64,000 bases of DNA from Rhodobacteraceae bacterium UBA6796 (GTDB lineage Bacteria > Pseudomonadota > Alphaproteobacteria > Rhodobacterales > Rhodobacteraceae), in contig DKFM01000003.1 in the NCBI GenBank assembly GCA_002452815.1, positions 124,001 to 188,000 of the forward strand. Direction: 5' to 3'. Made by a program: the position numbers and the translations under genes. The stretch's first letter is position 1; each line of letters begins with the position of its first letter. The notes under the pieces are model-generated. The model saw nothing but the letters and a program-made list of their open reading frames with translations, did not search any database and was not told the origin of the DNA. Below, one piece after another: positions 33,568 to 42,796 of this stretch.

Positions 33568-35037
33568 ATGCGGTTTTTGACGCGGAGCCTGATGGGGCTG
33601 TTTCTTCTGGCGCTGACGCTGGGGCTGCTGGCCGCAGCGGGCTTTGCCGTGAAATCGGCGCTCGACGCCCGCGCCTCTGGGGGCGGACGGCCGGCTGCGG
33701 CGCGCGAGCGGGTGTTCGCGGCGAATGTCGTGACGCTCGACTTCACCACGATCACCCCGGAACTGACCGCCTATGGCGAGGTCCGGTCGACCCGGCGTCT
33801 GGAATTGCGCGCCTCGGCTGCGGGCACCATTGCCGATCTGTCGCCGAATTTCGAAGAGGGGGCCGCCGTGGCCGCAGGCGAGGTGCTGGTGCAGCTGGAC
33901 CCGGCCGAGGCGCGGGCGGTGCGTGACAGTGCCGCCGCATCGCTGGCCGAGGCCGAGGCCGCGCTGGCACAGGCGACCCGCGCGCTTGATATCACGCGCG
34001 ACGATCTGAGCGCCGCCGAACGTCAGGCGGTGCTGCGGCAAAGCGCGCTGGAACGGCAGCGCGCGATTGATGCCAAGGGGCTTGGCAAGGCCGCCGATAC
34101 CGAAACCGCCGAACTGGCGCTCAGCACTGCCGAGCAGGCCGTGCTGACCAAACGCGCGGCACTGTCGTCGGCGCAGGCGACGCTGGATCAGGCGCAAAAC
34201 AGCCGCCGCCGCGCCGAGATTGCGTTGGCCGAGGCCGAGCGGAAGCTTGACGAAACCCAGATCCGCGCGGAATTCCCCGGCCTTCTGGCGCAGGTGACGG
34301 CGGTGCGCGGCGGGATCGTGTCGAACAACGAAATGCTGGCCGAACTGATCGACCCTGCCGCGCTGGAAGTCGCGTTCCGGGTGTCGAACGCGCAATATGC
34401 GCGGCTGACCGATGCGGAGGGGCGGCTGATCCAGGCGCCCGCGACGGTGACGCTCGATGCGCAGGGGGCAATGCTGCAGGCCCAGGCGCGGCTGGTGCGG
34501 GTCGGTGCGGCGGTGGACGAGGGGCTGACCGGGCGGCTGCTGTTCGCGCGGCTCGAACAGGGCGCGGCGAGTTTCCGTGCGGGCGATTTCGTCACCGTGC
34601 GTCTGCAGGAGCCCGCGCTGGAAAATGTGGCGCAGGTGCCTGCCGCGGCCGTGGGGGCCGATGGCCGGGTGCTGGTGCTGGCCGAGGGCGACCGGCTGCA
34701 GGATGCGCCGGTCGAGGTGCTGCGCCGGCAGGGCGATGCGGTGCTGATCCGCGCCGCCACGCTGCGGGCGGGGCAAGAAATCGTGGCCGAGCGCACGCCG
34801 CTGCTGGGCACCGGGCTGAAGCTGCGCCCGTTGCGCCCCGCGCAGGACGGGGCCGCCATCCCGGCCCCCGAAGAGACGATCGCGCTGGACCCCGAACGCC
34901 GGGCGCGGCTGTTGGCCTTCGTCGAAGGCAACAGCCGGATGTCGGAAGACAACAAGACCCGGCTGCGCGCGCAACTGGCGCTGGATCAGGTGCCGGTTTC
35001 GGTCGTGACCCGGCTGGAAGAACGGATCGGGGGCTGA
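33568..35037 (+). CDS. RND efflux periplasmic adaptor (membrane fusion protein)
   Basis: HlyD/AcrA-like periplasmic adaptor of 489 residues linking an RND pump to an outer-membrane channel. ATG 33568 opens with a signal anchor (MRFLTRSLMGLFLLALTLGL). The lipoyl halves flank a long alpha-helical hairpin (about residues 110-225, LAEAEAALAQATRALDITRD and AQATLDQAQNSRRRAEIAL). The beta-barrel and membrane-proximal domain follow. A 30-residue C-terminal tail (LAFVEGNSRMSEDNKTRLRA) is found in adaptors of this subgroup. The stop lies 3 nt before the pump gene. Confidence 0.92.
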   Translation: MRFLTRSLMGLFLLALTLGLLAAAGFAVKSALDARASGGGRPAAARERVFAANVVTLDFTTITPELTAYGEVRSTRRLELRASAAGTIADLSPNFEEGAAVAAGEVLVQLDPAEARAVRDSAAASLAEAEAALAQATRALDITRDDLSAAERQAVLRQSALERQRAIDAKGLGKAADTETAELALSTAEQAVLTKRAALSSAQATLDQAQNSRRRAEIALAEAERKLDETQIRAEFPGLLAQVTAVRGGIVSNNEMLAELIDPAALEVAFRVSNAQYARLTDAEGRLIQAPATVTLDAQGAMLQAQARLVRVGAAVDEGLTGRLLFARLEQGAASFRAGDFVTVRLQEPALENVAQVPAAAVGADGRVLVLAEGDRLQDAPVEVLRRQGDAVLIRAATLRAGQEIVAERTPLLGTGLKLRPLRPAQDGAAIPAPEETIALDPERRARLLAFVEGNSRMSEDNKTRLRAQLALDQVPVSVVTRLEERIGG

Positions 35038-35040
35038 GCG

Positions 35041-38000
35041 ATGAGTGACCCCGATACGCCCGTTCAGGCGCCCGATCCGAATGCCGCGGCCGCGGCCGCC
35101 GCGATGGCCGAAGGGGATTTTGCGCGCCCCGGCGACCCGTTGCCGCCGCCGCGCGGCATCTTGGGCCTGTTCACGCGCCACGCGACGCTGGCCAATATCG
35201 TTCTGGTCGTGCTGCTGTGTGCGGGGCTGGCCGCCGCGCCGCGGATGCGCGCGCAGTTCTTTCCCGATTCCGTGGTCGAAGAGGTCAATGTTTCCGTCAC
35301 CTGGGAAGGTGCCGGGGCCGAGGATGTGGACCGCGCCATCGTCGAGGTGCTGGAGCCCACGCTGATTGCAGTCGAAGGTGTGGAGGCGTCCGAAAGCCGC
35401 GCCACCGAAGGCTCGGCCAAGATCACGCTGGAATTCGAACCCGGCTGGGACATGGGCCGCGCGGTCAATGATGTTGAACAGGCCATCGCCACCGCGGGCG
35501 ACCTGCCCGAGGCCGCCGAGGAACCCGAGGTCACGCGCGGGGTGTGGCGCGATACGGTCACCGATGTCGTCATCACCGGCCCTCTGGCGCCCGAACAGCT
35601 GGGGCGGCTGGCCGATGAACTGGTTGTGCGGCTCTATGCCGAAGGGGTGACGCGCACCACCGTGCAGGGCATGGCCGCGCCGCAGACCGTGGTCGAGGTG
35701 CCGACCGTCAAGATGATGCAGCACGATGTCACCCTGTCCGAGATCGTGGCGGTGATCGCCGCCGAGGCCTCGACCAATCCTGCGGGGGATGTGGCGGGGG
35801 GGGCTGCGCGGGTGCGCACTGGCGAGGAACGCCGCGATGCGCGCGAGATCGCGGCGCTGGTGCTGCGGTCCGAAGCCGACGGATCGCAGCTGACCGTGGG
35901 CGATGTGGCCACCGTCCGGGTCGAGGGGGCGAACCGCAACCGCGCCTATTTCGTGGGCGATAACCCGGCGATGTCGATCAATGTCGCGCGCTCGGCCCAG
36001 GGCGATGCGATTGCCCTGCAGCGCAAGGTCGAACAGGTGAAGGCCACGATGGAGCCGACGCTGCCCGCGGGCACGACGATCGACCTGATCCGCACCCGTT
36101 CGGACGCGATCACGCAGCGGCTGGAACTGCTGATCGGCAACGGGGTGATGGGGCTTGGGCTGGTTCTGGTGCTGCTGTTCCTGTTTTTGAACGCGCGCAC
36201 GGCGTTCTGGGTGGCGATGGGGATTCCCACCTCGATGGCGGCGGCGATTGCGGTGATGTATGTCTCTGGCATGACGATCAACATGATCTCGCTGTTCGCG
36301 CTGATCCTGACGCTGGGCATCGTGGTGGATGACGCGATCGTGGTGGGCGAGCATGCCGATTTCCGCGCGCGCAGCTTGGGCGAGCATCCGGTGCTGGCCG
36401 CCGAACAGGGCGCGCGGCGGATGGCGGCGCCGGTCTTCGCCTCGACCCTGACGACGGTCATCGCCTTTGCCGGGCTGACGATCATCGGCGGGCAGATGGG
36501 CACGATGGTGACCGACATTCCCTGGACGGTGATCGCGGTGCTGTCGGCCTCGTTGATCGAATGCTTCCTGATCCTGCCCAATCACATGGCCCATGCGCTG
36601 ACCCATACCGCCGAAGGCGCGTGGTATGACTGGCCCTCGCGGCAGGTGAACCGCGGGCTGGAATGGGTGCGGGTGCGGCTGATGCGGCCGCTCACGCGGG
36701 CGGTGATCGCGGCGCGTTATCCGGTGCTGGCGGCGGCGGTGGCGCTGCTGGCGTGGCAGGTGTCCTTCCTGATTTCGGGCAAGGTGCAGTGGCGGTTTTT
36801 CAGCCCGCCCGAACAAAGCACGGTGTCGGGCGCCTTTGCGATGGTCGCCGGTGCCTCGCGCGACGATACGCTGGACATGATGCGCGGGTTGCAGGCCGCG
36901 GTCGAGAAGGTCGGCGCCGAATATCAGGCGGAATACGGGGTGAACCCTGTCGAATATGCCATCGCGCAGGTCGGTGGCGCGGCGGGGCGGGGGCTCGCCT
37001 CGGCCGACAGCAAGGATGCCGACCAGCTGGGCAGCATCTCGGTCGAGCTGATCGACAGCGATTATCGCCCCTATTCCAGCGCCGATTTCGTCAGCCGCCT
37101 GCAGTCCGAGGCCACGCGCCATCCGCTGCTGGAGGAAATCAGCTTCCGTGGCTTCCGCTTCGGGCCGTCCTCGGACGGATTGTCGGTGCAGTTCACCGGC
37201 GCGGAAAGCCGGGTGCTGAAGGACGCCGCCGAAGACCTGAAAACCGCGCTTGCCGCCTTCCCCGAGGTGTCGGCGGTCGAGGACAATCTGGCCTATGACA
37301 AGGACGAGCTGATCCTGAGCCTGACCCCGCAGGGCGCCGCACTTGGCTTTGACATCGACGCCCTGGGCCGCGAATTGCGCGCTCGGCTGAACGGGACCGA
37401 GGCGGCAAGCTTCCCCGACGGGGTGCGTTCGGCCACGATCCGGGTGGAACTGCCCGACAGCGAACTGGCCGCCGATTTCACCGAGCGGATGCAGATGCGC
37501 ACGCCGGCGGGTGAATGGGTGCCACTGGCCGATATCGTCACCGTGCGCTCGGAAACCGGGTTTTCGACGATCCGGCGCGAAGATGGGCTGCGGCTCGTGT
37601 CCGTGACCGGCGACATTTCCGAAGACGACCCCGAGCGCGCCAATGAAATCACCCGACAGCTGAGCGAGGTGATCCTGCCGCGCATCGCCGAAGAACGCGG
37701 CATCGTCTATCAACTCTCCGGCGCCGCCGAGCAGGAGCGCGATTTCATGGCCGATGCGGTGTTGGGCCTGACGCTGTGCCTGATTGGCATCTACATCGTT
37801 CTGGCCTGGATCTTTGCCAGCTGGACCCGGCCCATCGTGGTGATGTCGGTCATTCCCTTCGGCCTGGTCGGGGCGATCTGGGGCCATTACATCTGGCAAT
37901 TGCCGATGTCGATGTTTGCCGTGGTGGGGGCCATCGGCATGTCGGGCATCATCATCAACGACGCGATCGTGCTGATATCGACCGTCGATGAATATGCCGA

Positions 38001-38478
38001 AAAGCGCGGGCTGATCCCGGCGATCGTGGATGCGGTGGCCGACCGTCTGCGCCCGGTTATGTTGACCACGCTGACCACGGTTCTGGGGCTGGCGCCGCTG
38101 CTGTATGAACAATCCAGCGCGGCGCTGTTCCTGAAATCCACCGTCATCACGCTGGTTTACGGGCTGGGGTTCGGCATGGTGATCGTGCTGCTGGTGGTGC
38201 CGGCGACGCTGGCGGTGCAGATGGATTTCGCCCGTCAGGTCCGCGCGATGCGGCACGGGGCGCGGGTGCCGGGGCTGCGCACGGTGCTGTGGGCAGCGAC
38301 GGCGCTGGTGGCGCTGGCCTTCGCGGCCACGCTGGGGCGCGCGCTTTGGTCGGGCACGGGCGTCGGCGCGGCCCTGGGTGTCTTTGTGATGCTGGCGGCG
38401 GTCGTGGTGCTGGCGGCGGGTATTCTGGCGCCGCGCGTGTTGCGCGGACGGGTGCGTCACCTCAGCCCGCGGGGCTGA
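35041..38478 (+). CDS. RND efflux transporter permease
   Basis: Proton-driven inner-membrane pump of the AcrB/HAE superfamily, 1145 residues. An N-terminal extension of about 45 residues precedes the first helix (LANIVLVVLLCAGLAAAPRM). Helices 2-6 follow the first periplasmic domain and hold the proton-relay Asp pair in LGIVVDDAIVVGEHAD. The C-terminal bundle carries GAIGMSGIIINDAIVLISTV. The tail adds two extra hydrophobic segments beyond the normal twelve. Substrate is unknown. No outer-membrane channel gene is adjacent. The 3' end converges on the DsbD-like gene with 11 bp between stops. Confidence 0.95.
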   Translation: MSDPDTPVQAPDPNAAAAAAAMAEGDFARPGDPLPPPRGILGLFTRHATLANIVLVVLLCAGLAAAPRMRAQFFPDSVVEEVNVSVTWEGAGAEDVDRAIVEVLEPTLIAVEGVEASESRATEGSAKITLEFEPGWDMGRAVNDVEQAIATAGDLPEAAEEPEVTRGVWRDTVTDVVITGPLAPEQLGRLADELVVRLYAEGVTRTTVQGMAAPQTVVEVPTVKMMQHDVTLSEIVAVIAAEASTNPAGDVAGGAARVRTGEERRDAREIAALVLRSEADGSQLTVGDVATVRVEGANRNRAYFVGDNPAMSINVARSAQGDAIALQRKVEQVKATMEPTLPAGTTIDLIRTRSDAITQRLELLIGNGVMGLGLVLVLLFLFLNARTAFWVAMGIPTSMAAAIAVMYVSGMTINMISLFALILTLGIVVDDAIVVGEHADFRARSLGEHPVLAAEQGARRMAAPVFASTLTTVIAFAGLTIIGGQMGTMVTDIPWTVIAVLSASLIECFLILPNHMAHALTHTAEGAWYDWPSRQVNRGLEWVRVRLMRPLTRAVIAARYPVLAAAVALLAWQVSFLISGKVQWRFFSPPEQSTVSGAFAMVAGASRDDTLDMMRGLQAAVEKVGAEYQAEYGVNPVEYAIAQVGGAAGRGLASADSKDADQLGSISVELIDSDYRPYSSADFVSRLQSEATRHPLLEEISFRGFRFGPSSDGLSVQFTGAESRVLKDAAEDLKTALAAFPEVSAVEDNLAYDKDELILSLTPQGAALGFDIDALGRELRARLNGTEAASFPDGVRSATIRVELPDSELAADFTERMQMRTPAGEWVPLADIVTVRSETGFSTIRREDGLRLVSVTGDISEDDPERANEITRQLSEVILPRIAEERGIVYQLSGAAEQERDFMADAVLGLTLCLIGIYIVLAWIFASWTRPIVVMSVIPFGLVGAIWGHYIWQLPMSMFAVVGAIGMSGIIINDAIVLISTVDEYAEKRGLIPAIVDAVADRLRPVMLTTLTTVLGLAPLLYEQSSAALFLKSTVITLVYGLGFGMVIVLLVVPATLAVQMDFARQVRAMRHGARVPGLRTVLWAATALVALAFAATLGRALWSGTGVGAALGVFVMLAAVVVLAAGILAPRVLRGRVRHLSPRG

Positions 38479-38489
38479 GGGCCAGCGGC

Positions 38490-39296
38490 TTAGTCGGGGC
38501 AGCCGTTGATCTCCACGGCACCCTCGGCACTCAGCACGGTGATGCGCAGATCGTTCTGGTCCAGTGCGAAGGGCTGCGCGTTTTCCGGCACGAATTCGGC
38601 CATCGCGGTCAGCTGGCCGCCCTCGCGATGCGCCACCGTATCTGACACCCAGACCGGGGTCGATTTCAACTCGAACAGCGCCACTTCCTGCGCCGCTTCG
38701 GGCAGGTCGATCGTTGCGGTCACGCGCATTCCGTCGGCGATCGGTTCGACCGTGCAGCGCGCACCGCCGTCGATCGGGCGCGGCTGTTCGGTCAGCGCGG
38801 TGCGGATCATCGGATCGGGCGCGCCCGGCCCGTCCAGATTGGCATCGAGCGCGACCGAGACCGGCACGCAGATTTCATGGCAAATCCCGAATTCCAGATC
38901 GGCCGACAATGCAACCGGCTGCGTCGGATCTGCGGGGGTGATTTCCAGCGGCAGGATCAGTTCGTCGTCATAGCCGACGGACCGCAGGCCGTTCTGATCG
39001 AAAATCTCGGGCGTGGGCCAGTGCACCGTCACCCGCGCCACGTTTTGCGAATCGGCAAAGTTCAGGCTGGGGGGAATGCCTGCATCGCCCGGGCTGCGCC
39101 AATAGGTCTTCCACCCCTTGTCCAGCGCGATCCGCACCCCGGCCATCCGCGCACCCGTCGGCGTCTGCCAGCCGGGCAGCAGTTCGGCCCCCTCCATGCC
39201 GGGGGGCAGCAGGGTGTCCTGGGCCTGCCCGGCAAGCGGGGCGGCCAGGGCAAGGCACAGGACAGTCGAGAATTGGGCAGCGGCAAATCTGGTCAT
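38490..39296 (-). CDS. DsbD N-terminal-domain-like periplasmic protein
   Basis: A 268-residue exported protein. ATG 39296 gives a signal peptide (MTRFAAAQFSTVLCLALAAPL, cleavage near AGQAQ). The mature part matches the N-terminal beta-sandwich of DsbD/ScsB proteins: KGWKTYWRSPGDAGIPPSLN and LEFGICHEICVPVSVAL, with the redox-type Cys pair (CxxxC). The transmembrane and thioredoxin domains of full DsbD are absent, so it must work with a separate electron donor or have another role. It ends tail to tail with the RND pump. Confidence 0.85.
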   Translation of the reverse strand: MTRFAAAQFSTVLCLALAAPLAGQAQDTLLPPGMEGAELLPGWQTPTGARMAGVRIALDKGWKTYWRSPGDAGIPPSLNFADSQNVARVTVHWPTPEIFDQNGLRSVGYDDELILPLEITPADPTQPVALSADLEFGICHEICVPVSVALDANLDGPGAPDPMIRTALTEQPRPIDGGARCTVEPIADGMRVTATIDLPEAAQEVALFELKSTPVWVSDTVAHREGGQLTAMAEFVPENAQPFALDQNDLRITVLSAEGAVEINGCPD

Positions 39297-39457
39297 GCCC
39301 TTGCGATACCGCTGGAAAGGGGGGCAGGCAAAGTCACAAACGCGCCAGTTGCGCGTGTTGTGCGTTCTTGCCACACCCCGGGGCTTGATCGTGGGGCGGC
39401 GGGGGGCCACCTTGAACGGGAAGGGGGCAACGGGCCCCAAGGCGCACGGAGGCGGCG

Positions 39458-40018
39458 ATGGATCTGACCGGAAAACTGCTGATTGCCATGCCCGGAATGG
39501 GCGATCCGCGATTCGAGCATGCGGTGGTGGCGGTCTGTGCGCATTCGCCCGAAGGCGCGATGGGTCTGATCGTGAACAAGCCGCTGCCCAAGCCCGGGAT
39601 GAACGACCTGCTGGAACAGCTGGGCATTTCGGTCACCGCCTCGGACCGGGCCGAAACCCGGCCGATCCTGTTTGGCGGCCCGGTCGAGACTGGGCGCGGG
39701 TTCGTCCTGCACAGCCCGGAATGGCAGGGGCGCGGCAAGCCGATGCCGGTCACGCCGCAGATGTCGATGACCGCCACGCGCGACATTCTGGAAGATATAG
39801 CTGCCGGCTGCGGCCCGGACCGGGCGCTTCTGGCCCTGGGCTATGCCGGTTGGGGACCGGGGCAGCTGGAGGAAGAAATCCTTGATAACGGCTGGCTGAT
39901 CGCCGATGCCGATGCCGATCTGGCGCTGAGCGGCGAACATGCGACGAAATGGATGCGCGCCCTTAGCGGCATGGGCATCGACCCGCGCAGCCTGTCTGCG
40001 GCGGCGGGGCGGGCCTGA
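39458..40018 (+). CDS. YqgE/AlgH family protein
   Basis: A 186-residue protein of the UPF0301 (DUF179) family. LTGKLLIAMPGMGDPRFEHAVV at the N-terminus and GAMGLIVNKPL, LFGGPVETGRGFVLH and LGYAGWGPGQLEEEI are the conserved family blocks. In Pseudomonas a member is called AlgH, but the molecular role is unknown. A good GGAGG ribosome-binding site precedes ATG 39458. It is divergent from the DsbD-like gene and converges on sua5 with 2 bp between stops. Confidence 0.93.
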   Translation: MDLTGKLLIAMPGMGDPRFEHAVVAVCAHSPEGAMGLIVNKPLPKPGMNDLLEQLGISVTASDRAETRPILFGGPVETGRGFVLHSPEWQGRGKPMPVTPQMSMTATRDILEDIAAGCGPDRALLALGYAGWGPGQLEEEILDNGWLIADADADLALSGEHATKWMRALSGMGIDPRSLSAAAGRA

Positions 40019-40020
40019 AA

Positions 40021-40983
40021 TCAGGGCCGCGGCGCGGCGGCGCGGCGCAGGCGGTCGTTGATGGCGCGGCCCAGCCCGTGGTCGGGCACCGGCGCCACGG
40101 CAATGCGCACCGCCCCCGCGGCGGCAGCCATCCGGTCGGCCTGCCGCAGGGCACCGAACAGGTTTGCCGCAGCCTCGACCAGATCGCCGCCGGGCGACAG
40201 GTTCAGGTTCGCCAATTCGCATTCGGGGCCGAAGCCGATCCAGATTTCGTTGCTGGCCGGTGCGCTGGCCTCCAGTCGCACCAGCGCGCCGGGGGCGTAA
40301 TGCGACAGCAACTGCCCGGGCGCGGTGGGTTTGGTCGCGTCGCCCCCCATGTCCAGCGGTTGACCAAGGGCGGCCTCCAGCGCCTCGGACGGCAGGCCAC
40401 CGGGGCGCAGCAGCACAGGCGGATCAAGCGCAAGGATCGTCGATTCGACGCCCACCGCGCAGGGGCCGCCATCGACGACCGCCGCGATCCGCCCGTCCAG
40501 ACCATCGAACACGTCATCGGCGCAGGTCGGGCTGATCTTGCCCGAGGGGTTGGCCGAGGGCGCCGCCAGCGGCCCGCCATAGGCCGCCAGCAGGGCACGC
40601 GCCACCGGATGTTCGGGCACCCGAATCGCCACCGTCGGCAGGCCCGCCGTGACCAGATCGGAAATCCCCGCCTCGGGGCGCAGCGGCAGCACGAGCGTCA
40701 GCGGCCCGGGCCAGAACGCCGTGGCCAGCGCGCGCGCCTGCGGCGAGAAGACGGCGATCGTCTCGGCGGCGGCCAGATCGGGCAGATGCACGATCAGCGG
40801 ATTGAAGCGCGGGCGGCCCTTGGCCTCGAAAATCCGGGCGACGGCCAGATCGCTGCGCGCATCCCCGCCCAGGCCGTAAACCGTCTCGGTCGGGAAGGCG
40901 ACCAGCGCACCCGCGCCCAGCAATTGCGCAGCACGGGCCAGCCCCGTAGGATCGGTGCCAAGGCGTTCGGTTTTCTGGTTCAT
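40021..40983 (-). CDS. L-threonylcarbamoyladenylate synthase (Sua5 type)
   Basis: Makes threonylcarbamoyl-AMP for the universal t6A37 tRNA modification. The 320-residue length shows the two-domain Sua5 form rather than the shorter TsaC. The YrdC domain (about 15-205) has FPTETVYGLGGDA, KGRPRFNPLIVHL, PGPLTLVL and APSANPSGKISPT; the C-terminal Sua5 domain starts near residue 225 (PTAPGQLLSHYAPGA). ATG 40983 is chosen because longer frames run into an intergenic region. Diverges from the acyl-CoA dehydrogenase gene. Confidence 0.95.
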   Translation of the reverse strand: MNQKTERLGTDPTGLARAAQLLGAGALVAFPTETVYGLGGDARSDLAVARIFEAKGRPRFNPLIVHLPDLAAAETIAVFSPQARALATAFWPGPLTLVLPLRPEAGISDLVTAGLPTVAIRVPEHPVARALLAAYGGPLAAPSANPSGKISPTCADDVFDGLDGRIAAVVDGGPCAVGVESTILALDPPVLLRPGGLPSEALEAALGQPLDMGGDATKPTAPGQLLSHYAPGALVRLEASAPASNEIWIGFGPECELANLNLSPGGDLVEAAANLFGALRQADRMAAAAGAVRIAVAPVPDHGLGRAINDRLRRAAAPRP

Positions 40984-41104
40984 CGGGGTTTCGTGACGCA
41001 GCGTTGGTGTTGAAGGGGCCTGACCTTGCGGTAACTTACCCCCGGAAATCAGGTCATACGCGTGCAGCCCCCATTTGCCAAGCCGCGCGCCAAAGGAGCA
41101 TCCC

Positions 41105-42796
41105 ATGCCGTATCGTTCGCCCGTCGCGGAAATCCGCTTCATTCTGGATCAGGTGGTGCCGCTGGCCCCGGTCGCCGCGACCGAGATGTTCGCCGAGGCC
41201 ACCGGTGACACGGTCGAGGCGATCCTGACCGAGGCGGGCCGGCTGTGCGACGAGGTGATGGCGCCGCTGAACCGCAATGGCGATCTGACGCCCGCGCGGC
41301 TGGAAAACGGGGTGGTGCGCACCTCGCCCGGGTTCAGGGAAGGCTATCAGGCGATTGCCGAGGGTGGCTGGGTCGCGATCGCGGCGCCGCAGGAGTTTGG
41401 CGGGATGGGCCTGCCGCAGACGCTGTGCGTGGCGGTCAATGACCTGATGTCGGGCGCGTGCCTGTCGCTGCAACTGAACCCGCTGCTGACGCAAGGCCAG
41501 ATCGAGGCGCTGGAGCATCACGCCAGCGACGAGATCAAGGACCTGTATCTGCCCAAGCTGATTTCGGGCGAATGGTCGGGCACGATGAACCTGACCGAAC
41601 CGCAGGCCGGGTCCGACGTGGGGGCGCTGCGCACCAAGGCCGAACCGCTGGGCGATGGCACCTATGCGGTGACCGGGCAGAAGATCTTCATCAGCTGGGG
41701 CGATTCGGATGTGACGGCGAACATCTGCCATCTGGTGCTGGCGCGGCTGCCCGATGCGGCGCCGGGGACCAAGGGCATCAGCCTGTTCATGGTGCCGAAG
41801 TTCATTCCCGATGCGAACGGCAACCCGGGTGTGGCCAACAGCCTGAAGGTGGTGTCGCTGGAACACAAGATGGGTCTGCACGGGTCGCCGACCTGCGTGA
41901 TGGCCTTTGACGGCGCGACCGGCTGGATGGTGGGCGAGCCCGGCAAGGGCATGGCCGCGATGTTCACGATGATGAACAATGCCCGTCTGGCCGTGGGCGT
42001 GCAGGGCATCGGCATCGCCGAGGGCGCCTATCAGAAGGCGCTGGAATACGCGCAGGAACGTGTGCAGTTCGCGCCGATCATCGAACATGCCGACGTACGC
42101 CGGATGCTGGCCGAGATGAAGGCCGAGGTCTTCGCCGCGCGCTCGATCGCGCTGGCCTGCGCGGTGGCGCTGGATATGGGCCGGGCCACGGGCAATGACG
42201 ACTGGGCCGCGCGGGCCGCACTGCTGACCCCGATCGCCAAGGCCTATGGCACCGACATCGGCATGTGGGTGGCGGAGCAGGGCGTGCAGGTGCATGGCGG
42301 CATGGGCTTCATCGAGGAAACCGGCGCCGCGCAATTCTACCGCGACGTGCGGGTGACCGCGATCTACGAAGGCACCAACGGCATTCAGGCGATGGACCTT
42401 GTGGGCCGCAAGATGATGGATCAGGGCCGCGCCGCCTTCCGTCTGCTGCAAGAGGTGGAAGACGAGGCCAAGGCCGCGCGCGCCGTCCTGCCGGATCTGG
42501 CCGAGGATGTCTGGGCCGCCGCGGAAACCCTGCGCGAGGCGACCGAGGTTCTGCTGGCCCAGGGCATGCAGGATCGTTTCGCGGGCGCCGTGCCCTATCT
42601 GCGGGCCTTTGCCCGGGTTCTGGGTGCGCATTACCACCTGCGCGCGGCGATTGCCGCGGGCGCAGACAGCGCGCGGGCCAAGCTTGCCGCGGTCTATATC
42701 CGCCGCTTGCTGCCGCAATATGCCGCCGCTCTGGCCGAGGCCCGTGAAGGCGCCGAGGGCCTCTATGCGCTGAGCGTGGAAGACCTGAGCGCATGA
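41105..42796 (+). CDS. Acyl-CoA dehydrogenase (DmdC-like family)
   Basis: FAD enzyme of 563 residues oxidising an acyl-CoA and passing electrons to ETF, then to the ETF-QO encoded at 49262. It has the extra N- and C-terminal segments of the DmdC (3-methylmercaptopropionyl-CoA dehydrogenase) subfamily. Motifs: MNLTEPQAGSDVGALRTKA (FAD-binding), the MGLHGSPTC segment, and catalytic Glu in AIYEGTNGIQAMDL (about residue 430). Start at ATG 41105 behind AAAGGAGC. The actual acyl substrate cannot be inferred from the sequence. It is coupled to the MBL gene by an ATGA overlap. Confidence 0.93.
   Translation: MPYRSPVAEIRFILDQVVPLAPVAATEMFAEATGDTVEAILTEAGRLCDEVMAPLNRNGDLTPARLENGVVRTSPGFREGYQAIAEGGWVAIAAPQEFGGMGLPQTLCVAVNDLMSGACLSLQLNPLLTQGQIEALEHHASDEIKDLYLPKLISGEWSGTMNLTEPQAGSDVGALRTKAEPLGDGTYAVTGQKIFISWGDSDVTANICHLVLARLPDAAPGTKGISLFMVPKFIPDANGNPGVANSLKVVSLEHKMGLHGSPTCVMAFDGATGWMVGEPGKGMAAMFTMMNNARLAVGVQGIGIAEGAYQKALEYAQERVQFAPIIEHADVRRMLAEMKAEVFAARSIALACAVALDMGRATGNDDWAARAALLTPIAKAYGTDIGMWVAEQGVQVHGGMGFIEETGAAQFYRDVRVTAIYEGTNGIQAMDLVGRKMMDQGRAAFRLLQEVEDEAKAARAVLPDLAEDVWAAAETLREATEVLLAQGMQDRFAGAVPYLRAFARVLGAHYHLRAAIAAGADSARAKLAAVYIRRLLPQYAAALAEAREGAEGLYALSVEDLSA

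Noticed and set aside
33520..38460. A very long open frame (about 1646 codons) on the minus strand opposite the RND pump genes
   Set aside because: It is antisense to a clear adaptor/pump pair, is rich in His, Arg, Gln and Pro with no domain, and reflects codon bias at high G+C.
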